A DNA stretch of 64,000 nucleotides from Ignavibacteriota bacterium. Lineage in GTDB: Bacteria > Bacteroidota > Ignavibacteria > Tepidaquicellales > OLB5. Positions 1 to 9,070 of this stretch are shown here, one piece after another. A program made the translations under genes and the position numbers. How positions within the stretch are numbered: the stretch's first letter is position 1; every line of letters begins with the position of its first letter. The stretch is from assembly GCA_003820375.1 (NCBI GenBank), contig RPQH01000002.1, positions 1 through 64,000 of the forward strand, read 5' to 3'. The notes under the pieces were generated by a model. That model did not search any database. It saw nothing but the letters and a program-made list of their open reading frames with translations, and had not been told where the DNA came from.

Positions 1-117
1 TGCTCACCATCTCTTTGCCTGAAACATCTCTTACATAGAATTCATCATCTACTGTTTGCCAGTATCCGTAAGGGTCGTCATTTTCATCGTATCCAGGTTG
101 AGGTGATGGTGGTCTAT
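1..117 (-). pseudogene. RHS/YD-repeat protein fragment (inverted piece)
   Basis: The reverse complement reads without stops as a peptide containing GYWQTVDDEFYVRDVSGKEM. This matches the region just before the core of the large RHS protein in this window (there: DIDEYYSRDASGKEL). No start or stop is visible and it runs off the window edge. It is a remnant, or the end of a rearranged second RHS gene. Confidence 0.6.
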
Positions 118-189
118 GAAACAAGATATTTTTATGATGAAGCAGGTAACAGAATCAGAAAGCTTGTAAAAAGATATGTAGGATCTGCG
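112..189 (+). pseudogene. RHS/YD-repeat protein fragment (opposite orientation)
   Basis: The plus strand encodes YETRYFYDEAGNRIRKLVKR, nearly the same as RYYYDEAGNRIRKW of the large RHS protein. In an intact RHS protein this segment directly precedes the one encoded at 1-117, but here the two point in opposite directions and meet near position 112-117. The reading frame closes shortly afterwards and nothing recognisable follows up to the terminator at 318. Confidence 0.6.
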
Positions 190-317
190 GTTCTGTTGGA
201 GCATCATATATGGCTGTCTTTACACTTCTGAAGCTAAGCAGAAGGTTCCTGTGGTCATATGCCATGTTAGAGACCTGGCACAAGTCATCTCCTTTTAGAT
301 TCCTTAAAAGAATAAAT

Positions 318-343
318 AAAGCAGAGTTAAAAAGCTCTGCTTT
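318..343. terminator. Rho-independent terminator hairpin
   Basis: AAAGCAGAG (318-326) pairs perfectly with CTCTGCTTT (335-343) around an 8-nt loop, with A and T tracts outside. It lies 30 nt beyond the 3' end of the minus-strand gene ending at 374, so it probably ends the RHS operon. Confidence 0.75.
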
Positions 344-373
344 ATCATATGTATCAATGAAGTATCAAATGAC

Positions 374-1120
374 TTATTTAATAACATAAAGATTTTTTGG
401 TGCCCATTTTGATTCAACAAATCCATTTAATTCTAAGAAAGTATTTTTTTCGGGCTGGAAATCGCATGTCTTTTTTGTTGGAATTAAAATCCTTGAATCA
501 TACACATATATACTTTTAAAACCATTTGGACCTTCTGCAATTCTTTGAGACTTGTCTAAATAATTATAATCTGCTTTTAATATAACTGCAGGGAAAGAAT
601 TGCTGAAAATGAAATAGCCAATAGTATCACAGTCTTTGTAATTCCAGAACTTTATGTCTTGATAAAATAAATCTGTTTTCAAGGCATGTGATAAGAATGG
701 TTTCTCAGTTTCATTATATTGATAAACTGAGATATATTTATAATATACATCCCGGAATTTGATATTATTTATTCCTATTGTATCTTTATCTTTTTCATGC
801 AAAACATATATATAATATCCTAACGTTACAAATTTATAACTATATATTTTATCATCATGAATTATATCGGAAATGTTTTCAATCCAAAAGATATCACATG
901 TATAATATTCGTCGGAAGTATCATAAACCATAGTATTAGGATTTCTGAAAATCTTAAATACCATATATCCACTAAAGTTAAAATTTTCATTAACAACTTG
1001 AATATCAGAGAATAGAGGTTCTATAGGATTCAAAATTGTTTTAAAATTCAAACTCTGACTTTTAATATTAATTTGATTAAATAAAATAATTAGAGATAAT
1101 ATTAATAATTTTTTGAACAT
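374..1120 (-). CDS. Exported protein of unknown function, downstream of RHS toxin
   Basis: I do not recognise a family. The protein has about 248 residues when started at the ATG at 1120, which gives a clean signal peptide (MFKKLLILSLIILFNQINIKSQ). The longer possible start at 1186 overlaps the preceding gene and puts charged residues before the signal. The rest is rich in Tyr, Asp and aromatic residues, with no membrane segment and no T9SS sorting tail. It follows the RHS gene on the same strand by 13 nt and is closed by a terminator, so both are probably co-transcribed. That position, immediately after a polymorphic-toxin C-terminus, is where immunity proteins usually sit. The signal peptide would place it outside the cytoplasm, which suits an inhibitor of an exported protease. 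That role is inference only. Confidence 0.7.
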   Translation of the reverse strand: MFKKLLILSLIILFNQINIKSQSLNFKTILNPIEPLFSDIQVVNENFNFSGYMVFKIFRNPNTMVYDTSDEYYTCDIFWIENISDIIHDDKIYSYKFVTLGYYIYVLHEKDKDTIGINNIKFRDVYYKYISVYQYNETEKPFLSHALKTDLFYQDIKFWNYKDCDTIGYFIFSNSFPAVILKADYNYLDKSQRIAEGPNGFKSIYVYDSRILIPTKKTCDFQPEKNTFLELNGFVESKWAPKNLYVIK

Positions 1121-1133
1121 TATATAAATATTT

Positions 1134-4100
1134 TTAATTATCTTTAGTTCCTTGCCAGCCTTTGACAATTCCACTGCCTTTTTCAAAATCTAATTGTTTA
1201 AGAATATTATTAACGTCTTTTTCTGATACATCTCTATCTTCATTGTAGGACGTTATAGTACCTTCTGCTTGATTATCTTTAGCATCAGGTAATCCTAATG
1301 CATGTGCCATTTCATGTGAACCACGGTTTTGTATATCAGATGTTTCAAATCCTACACTTCTAACTCTGTATGCAAAGCCATTCTCACTCATACCTGTTGG
1401 TTTATTTCCATCAGAAAATCCGATATTTTCCCCAGTTCTTTTTTTCTCAATTGCATCATTCTTTTCCTGTATGTTACCTACTTCAATTACACTAAACTTA
1501 AACTTTACTTCAACACTATTACCATTAAACTCTTTAACTAGTTTAGCTGCATCATTCCAGTGGTCACTTGCATTTCTTATTTCCTGAATGAATTTTGTTC
1601 TTTGTTCAGTTGTGAAACTACCTGGTCCATTCATAGAGTAATAAAAGGGTGCATAAATAGTAACACTATATTTACCGTTATTTTGATTAACAGTGTATGA
1701 AAAGTCTTTCCCATTATAATCCTTTAGTACAATTGGATTCAAATTTGCGTAAGAGTAAGGTGAAATAAAAACATACTTATCATATTTCGGTTCCACACCA
1801 CCCCATCTTCCAATCCTAGCATCATAATACCTTGCACCAAAATACAAGTAATTGTTTACAATATCCTGATCTTTTTCTTTGCCAGTAAAGCTGTACCTAT
1901 TATTTATTGAACCTCTGATTTCATACCCCCACGGGTCAAAATCCATAGCTGAAACAACAGAATAACTTTCATCAAGCACTGCCCTGATTGATCCTAGGTG
2001 GTCTTTTACATAACAATACCATGCCCTATTATTATTAATTTTTCCTACATTATCAATTCCATAAACATTCCACTGGGTCAAATTACTTCCGCTGTAAATT
2101 GCTAACTCTTTACCTGAAGCATCTCTTGAATAATATTCATCAATATCAGTTACCCACGTATCACCACCGTCTGTGCCGCTACCGCCATTTGTAGAATGAT
2201 AAGTCCATTTTCTAATCCTGTTGCCAGCTTCATCATAGTAATATCTAGTAAAAAACGTAACATTAGGACTCGTAGTGTTTCTGGATTCAATCAACAAATT
2301 TCTATAATCATAAATCATGTTCCCATTGTAGTTTATGATATCACTTGTCAGGTTGCCATTATTATCGTATGAATATTGAGTTTCTTCACCTGTAATTTTG
2401 TTTAACTTATTAGTACCAGAAATATAGTTATAGTTAAAATTGTCTGTGAGTGAGCCATTGCCTCCCCATCTTTGCATAGTTAGAATATTCCCATCTTTAT
2501 CATATGTATTTTTAGTTTCCATTGAATGGTTTTGTTCATCGCCAAAATCCGCATATAAAAATCGGTTTGATCTGTCATATGTAAATGTATAGTTTAAGTC
2601 AGTACCTCCGATATTATCATTATATGTACCGGTAATATTTTGGGTCTGCACATTTCCATTAGCGTAATACGATAAAGCGTAATTCATAACCCCATCATCT
2701 GTAATGATACTGTCAAGCCAGTTCCTTGTATTATAGTCAAAAGCGGTTACATAGCTATTTTCATTAAATGCCTGTGTTTTTAGCATTGAATTTTCATCAT
2801 ACGAATACCTACAGAATTCACCAAACTCACTGTCACCGAAAGCATTTACTTTTTTAAGTCGACCTGCATCATCATACTCATAAGTATAATAATTATAATC
2901 AGGATTGCTCAAGGTGTCCTGATATGTAACTGATTCAACCTGATTTGCTGAGTTATATGTATAATCCGTAACTTTTGTGCCCAAACCATTTATAACATTC
3001 CACATTCTAATAACTCTGCCTCTTGGATCATATCGGTAATATTTAAAGTTCCAGCCATCTGAATGTCTAGTTCTGTAAGCAGTTGCTAAAAGGCTACCTT
3101 TTGTAAAATTTGGAGCGTTATGGTAATCACCCGGAATGTTAAATAAACTTGGGTATTGTTCATATCCATTAGTTATAGTGTCATAAACATTAATCGTCAG
3201 AAAGTTTGAGGCATAAGAAGAATAGTTCTCAAAATATTGAGAGCTTGTTCCATCAAGAGAAGACCAGGTGTATAATTCGTCGTTTCTATCAGCTTCGCCA
3301 ATATATTTCAGTCTATTAATGCCATCATAAGCTCTGAAAGTAATAAATTTTGGATTTGTACCTGTTGTTTGATTTGCATCCTGTGAAAACCTCAAATTTC
3401 CATTCAAATCATACTTAAATTTAATTTCTCCTGCATCGGGAGTTGTTCGGCTATACTGTCTGCCGAAGCAATCATAAGTATAATAAATAGATTTTCCCGC
3501 CGCCGTGTAAACCTCAATTACTCTATTCAAATTATCGTAATTGTATTCGGTTACTAATGAATCTATATTAAGCCCTGATCCAATAAATTTAACCTCTTTT
3601 TTTAAATTATCCACAGCATCAAAATGTTTATGAAACTCATTACCGACCTCATCTGTGTATATTCCCTTTTTCACAAGACAATCCAGTCTTCCCCAATGAG
3701 TAGTAATACCGCCATAATATATTGTAGTATCAAAAGAGTAGCTCTCATCCGGATTATCAGTACGTGAAAGATTGCCATACATATTATAAGAAAATCGTGT
3801 TGAATTATTTCTTGCATCCGTAACTCTCCCTTTTTGGTCAAGATAATTATAATATGAATAAGTAGTACTTGGAGATGCACTTCCGGTATAAAAATTGGTT
3901 TGTTTGACTTTATAGAATTTATCAAAATAATTTGTGGTCTTTTTGTAACGAACATTTCCTGAACTTCCATCAATTTTATTTCTTACTAAAATTGAATCAT
4001 TTTTATCGTCGTAACCATAAATAACTGTCCCTGAATTATATTTCATAGATATTGTAGTGTCATAAGTGGTTTTTTTAGCATAAATATGTACCTTTGGTCT

Positions 4101-7100
4101 TGAGTATTCATTCCATACATTGGTATCAACTCTGCATTTATTGAATTCACATTTAATTTCTACATGTCCACTGGTTAAACTTGGACCGCTGGCATCAAAT
4201 TGCAGACCCATCAAATTTAATCTTTTACCACCCACACCTTCTACTATATTTTGGTTCAAAATATCAGTAATATACAACTTATTGTAGTTATTCTGGTAAT
4301 GTGAAATTGTGTCAAGATTATCGCAATCCACCGCTTGCGAACAATTTAAGGTACCATAAGTTTGCAAGCCGGTACCGAGTGTTTTTACATTTTCACCAAT
4401 ATTGACTAAAGGTCTAATTCTGAACGAGAAGTCATTACTATAATTACCGTTCACCTTGCAATATAGATTTGAAGGTGCAAACTCTACAAAAGCGCTATCC
4501 ACATGTGAAATGCCTGTAAAATTTGCATTACCCAATTTCATAGTCGCATTTCTCCACCAGTTTATATCGTCTCCACCGCCATCTGCATCATAATCAATAT
4601 CGAAAAAGAAATAAGTATTAATACTACTGGGATCTGTTACAAAATAACGGTATCCACTTAAATTATCGTCCCAGTTTCCCCATCCAATTGTATTACATAT
4701 TATTTCAACTTCGGATTCTGTGCTATCAATTGTCGTATCTATCTGATCCGAGATATTAGTAAAATCATATGGTAATGTTCCCTTATCCAGTCTGCCTTGC
4801 AATCCATAGGCAAAAGTACTGATGTAATTATTCTCATTGATTACACTAATCGGTTGACCCATTTTATTGTATTTCTGATAATGTCTGATAATATTTCCGG
4901 AAGTAACATATTGGTCAATTCTTGATGGATGTGTAAAATTAATACTAAACATTGAAGATTTTTCTACCGTGTCTATATGTTCTTTCAACTTATGATATGA
5001 CAATTTCGGTGCATCATATATTTCATCACCTGATCCGCCTGTACCATAAGTTGCATCTTCATCTCTGGATATTAAGTAATAATAATACTTTGTAATATTG
5101 CCATTAGCATCAGTAATTTCTGAAAGACTGCCTTCAGTAGAGGAAGAAAAATAAACTGAAAGTGAATCATACAAATCATATCCATTGGTATCCTGACTAT
5201 AATATTGGTATTGGATGGTTTGCCTGTTATTTTCGTTTTGCGGATCAATATTTATTTCTTCTGAAATCTGCCCGGGGTATCCTTCTATGGGTGGGTCTGC
5301 ACCAAAAATTGTTGTGGGATCATAATAATGAATTTCTTTTTTTTGAAGTGTAATACTATTTTTAGATATAGTTATTTCATACGGCTGTTCAATTAAATAT
5401 AACCAAGCTGTGTCTGGAGTGTTCAATTCAGGATATTTAAAGGAACCTTCTTCATATACTTCATAATTATATTTTTCGAATGCCGAATATTTAGTACGAG
5501 TTATAAGCCCTAAAGGATCAATTTGAGTCTTCTCAGTAATTAAGCTATCACCTCCTCCGACATAATAATATGCCCATTGACGGGAGACTCCGTTATAACT
5601 TTCTACAAGCAAAGAATCAAGGAATGTACCATTATATACTTCACCGGTAGAACCTGTGCCTAAATTGTATCCATGTGTAATTGTTTTAAAAGGAGTTGAA
5701 AGTGGCAGTGAATATTCTTCTGTAATTAGTTTTATCTGCCCTTCATAATCCACAGTTTGCCAGCTGCTTTGTGTCTCTTTCGTCCTAAAGTTTTTATAAC
5801 TGCGGACTGTTATTTGTTCAGTAGGTGTATTATTGTTATTATTCGAACCGCTACCGGCAGTAACTGTTCGTTTAGTTGTCATGAGATCGCGGGAATCAAC
5901 TGGTATCAACCAGACATTATTCCATTGCCTATCCCCACCAAGTGTATATGTATATTCAAAAGCTTCAGTTCTTATTAAACTATTATTTTCTTTAACATTA
6001 ATTAAAGAAATCATATTTGCAAAAAAATAATCTCTGCCTTGGCCCATATAGTGATTACTACCGCTGTGTACAAAGATTTCAGGGTGATTGGGGCTATAAT
6101 CTGCTGTCAATAGACTTGTTGGGCTTACATATGAATATTCTTTAACTCCTCCATTATAATTAGTTACTCCTGTTAGTCTGTACAAGGCATCGTTTCCCCA
6201 ACTTAATAATATAGTCATATTTGGGTCTCCTTCGTCTGAATTGTATAATTCTTCACCTTTTCTATTATACGCTTCATAAACAAATTGCATTTCTTCGCCA
6301 GCTGGATTTAACAATCTGTTTAGTCTTGGATTATGAATATTATCTGAATAAGTACCAAATACATCCGTATAAAGTGTATAATATCCATCCGGTGTCATAG
6401 CTCTCATTTTTAAATAACTTCCCCACATTTCATAATAGAGAAATATACCCCCCGGGTAGCTTGCAAGCCATGGTCTGCCAATTCTATCACCGGTGCTGCC
6501 ATTTCTATCATTATAAAAAAATTTATAATCTTTTTCATGCCCGTAACGGTCAGCGACATTTGATAATAGAAATATCATTGGCTTGTACCAGGGAGCAGTA
6601 GGTTCATGTCCGTGATCAAGATAATAAACTGGATATTCATTATAAATATAGGTTAAACTGTCACCTTTCATTAAATACATTTTTCTTGCAGCGCCTGAAG
6701 GATTATTTATGGAATCGGTGTTGGGCAGAAATTTTACAAATGCTTTCATAAAATTATTCTTAGAAGTACTTTTATACCAGCCGGAATATGAATTAGTTTG
6801 TACATTCTCTAAAACTTCAGTACTTCCATCTCCTAACATTATTGTTATTTTGTCATGAGTGGTTGGACCTACTGTTGTAAGCATATCTGTAATATGGTAA
6901 CCATTTGCCAGCATATGGACATATCTTCCTCTTGCCTCAGTACCATTAGTCGGTTTTGTAAAATAACTTGATTCAAAATTAAGCATTTGTACAGCAAGTC
7001 CATTAAAGCTAAATACCCATCCTGGTGCTGAAATGTTATATTGATGTAACTGCCCGGTTGTATTACTTACGCCTGTAATATCTGAACAAATTACTGTGTA

Positions 7101-7436
7101 GTTAATATTTCCATTATAATTTAAACTAAATTCATAACTCAAATCACCTTTACCCTGCGATTTACCTAATGGAATTTTGAACATTAAGTTGCCATTATAA
7201 TCGTTAACTATTTCCTGTCCATCAAAACTGGCTGAATTAGAATTCAAATATCCACGTTCGTTAAACGAACTGCTTAAATCTCTTGCATTGAAAATTTGAT
7301 AATTATCATCCTGAGTATCGGCTACACTCTCAGGTATAGTGATATAATTAAACGGTGTTAATTGTGCAAACACAAGCAAAAATGCAGTTAATAAAAAGAA
7401 AATGAAGCTTTTTGTAAATTTTGTTTTGGTTTCCAT
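1134..7436 (-). CDS. RHS/YD-repeat polymorphic toxin with C-terminal metallopeptidase-like domain
   Basis: A 2100-residue exported protein with an N-terminal hydrophobic signal. Many YD/RHS repeats occur (for example YDDAGRLKKVNAFGD, YDLNGNLRFSQDA), followed by the RHS-associated core (DHLGSIRAVLDE...DPWGYEIRG...YSFTGKEKD...LYFGARYYDARIGRW). RHS proteins form a hollow shell that encloses a variable C-terminal toxin. Here the region after the core (last about 190 residues) contains SHEMAHALGLPDAKD. This is a HExxHxxGxxD motif of metzincin-like zinc peptidases, encoded near 1285-1325, so the tip is probably a protease toxin. The core ends in NPIVLKDYNGKD rather than the common DPxGL form. The gene downstream (374-1120) is the immunity candidate. 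Delivery could be by T9SS or another exporter; no T9SS sorting domain is seen. Core assignment is firm, peptidase activity is inferred. Confidence 0.9.
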   Translation of the reverse strand: METKTKFTKSFIFFLLTAFLLVFAQLTPFNYITIPESVADTQDDNYQIFNARDLSSSFNERGYLNSNSASFDGQEIVNDYNGNLMFKIPLGKSQGKGDLSYEFSLNYNGNINYTVICSDITGVSNTTGQLHQYNISAPGWVFSFNGLAVQMLNFESSYFTKPTNGTEARGRYVHMLANGYHITDMLTTVGPTTHDKITIMLGDGSTEVLENVQTNSYSGWYKSTSKNNFMKAFVKFLPNTDSINNPSGAARKMYLMKGDSLTYIYNEYPVYYLDHGHEPTAPWYKPMIFLLSNVADRYGHEKDYKFFYNDRNGSTGDRIGRPWLASYPGGIFLYYEMWGSYLKMRAMTPDGYYTLYTDVFGTYSDNIHNPRLNRLLNPAGEEMQFVYEAYNRKGEELYNSDEGDPNMTILLSWGNDALYRLTGVTNYNGGVKEYSYVSPTSLLTADYSPNHPEIFVHSGSNHYMGQGRDYFFANMISLINVKENNSLIRTEAFEYTYTLGGDRQWNNVWLIPVDSRDLMTTKRTVTAGSGSNNNNNTPTEQITVRSYKNFRTKETQSSWQTVDYEGQIKLITEEYSLPLSTPFKTITHGYNLGTGSTGEVYNGTFLDSLLVESYNGVSRQWAYYYVGGGDSLITEKTQIDPLGLITRTKYSAFEKYNYEVYEEGSFKYPELNTPDTAWLYLIEQPYEITISKNSITLQKKEIHYYDPTTIFGADPPIEGYPGQISEEINIDPQNENNRQTIQYQYYSQDTNGYDLYDSLSVYFSSSTEGSLSEITDANGNITKYYYYLISRDEDATYGTGGSGDEIYDAPKLSYHKLKEHIDTVEKSSMFSINFTHPSRIDQYVTSGNIIRHYQKYNKMGQPISVINENNYISTFAYGLQGRLDKGTLPYDFTNISDQIDTTIDSTESEVEIICNTIGWGNWDDNLSGYRYFVTDPSSINTYFFFDIDYDADGGGDDINWWRNATMKLGNANFTGISHVDSAFVEFAPSNLYCKVNGNYSNDFSFRIRPLVNIGENVKTLGTGLQTYGTLNCSQAVDCDNLDTISHYQNNYNKLYITDILNQNIVEGVGGKRLNLMGLQFDASGPSLTSGHVEIKCEFNKCRVDTNVWNEYSRPKVHIYAKKTTYDTTISMKYNSGTVIYGYDDKNDSILVRNKIDGSSGNVRYKKTTNYFDKFYKVKQTNFYTGSASPSTTYSYYNYLDQKGRVTDARNNSTRFSYNMYGNLSRTDNPDESYSFDTTIYYGGITTHWGRLDCLVKKGIYTDEVGNEFHKHFDAVDNLKKEVKFIGSGLNIDSLVTEYNYDNLNRVIEVYTAAGKSIYYTYDCFGRQYSRTTPDAGEIKFKYDLNGNLRFSQDANQTTGTNPKFITFRAYDGINRLKYIGEADRNDELYTWSSLDGTSSQYFENYSSYASNFLTINVYDTITNGYEQYPSLFNIPGDYHNAPNFTKGSLLATAYRTRHSDGWNFKYYRYDPRGRVIRMWNVINGLGTKVTDYTYNSANQVESVTYQDTLSNPDYNYYTYEYDDAGRLKKVNAFGDSEFGEFCRYSYDENSMLKTQAFNENSYVTAFDYNTRNWLDSIITDDGVMNYALSYYANGNVQTQNITGTYNDNIGGTDLNYTFTYDRSNRFLYADFGDEQNHSMETKNTYDKDGNILTMQRWGGNGSLTDNFNYNYISGTNKLNKITGEETQYSYDNNGNLTSDIINYNGNMIYDYRNLLIESRNTTSPNVTFFTRYYYDEAGNRIRKWTYHSTNGGSGTDGGDTWVTDIDEYYSRDASGKELAIYSGSNLTQWNVYGIDNVGKINNNRAWYCYVKDHLGSIRAVLDESYSVVSAMDFDPWGYEIRGSINNRYSFTGKEKDQDIVNNYLYFGARYYDARIGRWGGVEPKYDKYVFISPYSYANLNPIVLKDYNGKDFSYTVNQNNGKYSVTIYAPFYYSMNGPGSFTTEQRTKFIQEIRNASDHWNDAAKLVKEFNGNSVEVKFKFSVIEVGNIQEKNDAIEKKRTGENIGFSDGNKPTGMSENGFAYRVRSVGFETSDIQNRGSHEMAHALGLPDAKDNQAEGTITSYNEDRDVSEKDVNNILKQLDFEKGSGIVKGWQGTKDN

Positions 7437-7470
7437 AATATTTTATATTTTGAATTAGAAATTTCAATTT

Positions 7471-8271
7471 TTAGTAATAGTGACCCCAGTAACGGTAAGG
7501 TGTATTTTTTTCTTTTTGAAGATGGTTTGTAACAAAGAGTATTATCAGGGGCATCAGCGGTTCTCTGTAACGCTGACAGCTATACATAAATGAGTAGACG
7601 ATTGTAAAGAGTATTATAAGAAATATTTCTGTACTGAAGAAATTAACATTTCGCAGGAAATACCACATTAGTATTAAATATGGTATTGCCTGGATATAAA
7701 CGAACCATTTGGAGTAGTAGATACTTGTATTGAAAGCAGGTTTCCACAATTCCCAAATGTTATTCATAAACCCAAAAGACATTGTCTGTTGGCATGAACC
7801 AACTACATTAGCCGAACTGCTGAATCCAATTACAATTAAAGGAATAGCTATTAATAACCATTTTCTGTGATATCTGAGCAGGTAAATTGCAGCAATACAG
7901 CAAAATATTAGTAAACCCTCTTTACCATACTGGAAAGAGTAAATAATATCCTGAGGGTAAAAGCACCAAATCCATCCTGCTAATTTATTCATTTTATACA
8001 TCAAAACTGTACTTAATGAGCAAATTAGAATTTGAATGATAAGCTCGCGGTGTATAATATGCAGGAAAAGTACATAGGTAGGAGTTCGTTCATACCAATG
8101 ATGATAATTATATACTTGCTGGAAGTAAGGATATACATTAAAATTAATCGATGTATATAAATACTCCATGCTATCATAGTGGTCAAAACTGATAAATGGG
8201 CCGCCAAGTAACTCAGAAGTAAGATATCTAACACTAAATGCAATTAATAATATTAATAACAGCTTCTTCAC
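7471..8271 (-). CDS. Multi-pass membrane protein, possibly GT-C glycosyltransferase-like
   Basis: A 266-residue protein with about seven hydrophobic segments (residues 1-20, 75-95, 100-150, 190-240 and others). The N-terminal loop holds SFDHYDSMEYL, and near the C-terminus is SCQRYREPLMPLIILF. A 'RYRxPxxPxxxxF' stretch near the end and an acidic motif after the first segment occur in ArnT/PMT-type and other GT-C glycosyltransferases. The protein is short for that family (usually 400-600 residues), so it could be a truncated relative or an unrelated membrane protein. It lies 34 nt upstream of the RHS gene on the same strand and may be its first operon partner. The family call is tentative. Confidence 0.65.
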   Translation of the reverse strand: MKKLLLILLIAFSVRYLTSELLGGPFISFDHYDSMEYLYTSINFNVYPYFQQVYNYHHWYERTPTYVLFLHIIHRELIIQILICSLSTVLMYKMNKLAGWIWCFYPQDIIYSFQYGKEGLLIFCCIAAIYLLRYHRKWLLIAIPLIVIGFSSSANVVGSCQQTMSFGFMNNIWELWKPAFNTSIYYSKWFVYIQAIPYLILMWYFLRNVNFFSTEIFLIILFTIVYSFMYSCQRYREPLMPLIILFVTNHLQKEKNTPYRYWGHYY

Positions 8272-8405
8272 AAATTTTTCTAAAATTTTGTTGCAAATCA
8301 GTCTGTTACAAATTTAATCTTAGAAGCAGTTCCGTAATTTATTTTTGGGGACTAATTTTGTTTAACTGTAATTTTATTCTTCCGTTTTTGATATATATAG
8401 CAAAA

Positions 8406-8444
8406 GGGCAAATACGGTATGAACCCTATATACCGTGTTTGCCC
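8406..8444. repeat. Long inverted repeat (hairpin) in intergenic gap
   Basis: GGGCAAATACGGTAT (8406-8420) pairs with ATACCGTGTTTGCCC (8430-8444) at 14 of 15 positions around a 9-nt loop. It lies in the gene-free stretch 8272-8645, which otherwise holds only a second hairpin (AAGCATTA/TAATGCTT at 8540-8560, then five T). No clear T-tract follows the larger hairpin on either strand, so it is listed as a repeat rather than a terminator. Confidence 0.6.
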
Positions 8445-8645
8445 CAAAATCTTTCGGTGACAATAATGAACTTATAATATATCTATAAAAGCGATTGTGG
8501 TATTAAATTTCACATAGTTGTGGTTTTTAGCTCTTAATGAAGCATTAAAAAGTAATGCTTTTTGTAATGCAGATTAAGTCTGATCAGAAATAGTAAGGTC
8601 TTCTTCAAGATTTTTAGAGGTAAACGAATCAATAATGCAAATTTT

Positions 8646-8879
8646 CTAAGTTATACCATTCATAGGATCTATATATTCATCAATATATCTGTAATAATCA
8701 TCGTAGACAATAATCCACCAAACTCCGTTTCTGTTTACTCTTTCAAGTATTAATGTGTAACATTTTAAATTTTCTTTTACAGATCTGTTAACGGAAAAAT
8801 TGACATTTTGAGAGGATTTAAGTGATTGATAAAAACAAATACCAATAATAAAAAATATTATTATAATTATTGTCTTCAT
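8646..8879 (-). CDS. Small exported or membrane-anchored hypothetical protein
   Basis: 77 residues with an N-terminal hydrophobic segment (MKTIIIIIFFIIGICFYQS) and a short aromatic C-terminal part (GVWWIIVYDDYYRYIDEY). An AGGAG ribosome binding site six bases before the ATG supports the start. No family is recognised. It is oriented away from the 500-residue gene that starts at 9071. Confidence 0.5.
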   Translation of the reverse strand: MKTIIIIIFFIIGICFYQSLKSSQNVNFSVNRSVKENLKCYTLILERVNRNGVWWIIVYDDYYRYIDEYIDPMNGIT

Positions 8880-9070
8880 TTTTTACTCCTTTGATTATGC
8901 TGCAATTTCTGTAAGAACGGGCAAACAGGCAAGCAAATAATTTTGAGATTGTTGCAAAAAATGCAAACATTAAAATAGTTATGCCAACAAATATCCATTG
9001 GAATTTCAATGAATTAACTTTATGTTTATTAAAAGCCATATGAAATATGTTGCCAAAAATGAGGTAAAAT

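Noticed and set aside
8818-9039. Small minus-strand membrane-like frame overlapping the start of the gene at 8646-8879
   Set aside because: It overlaps the better supported gene by about 60 nt in another frame, has no clear ribosome binding site, and its end is only read-through of the neighbour.
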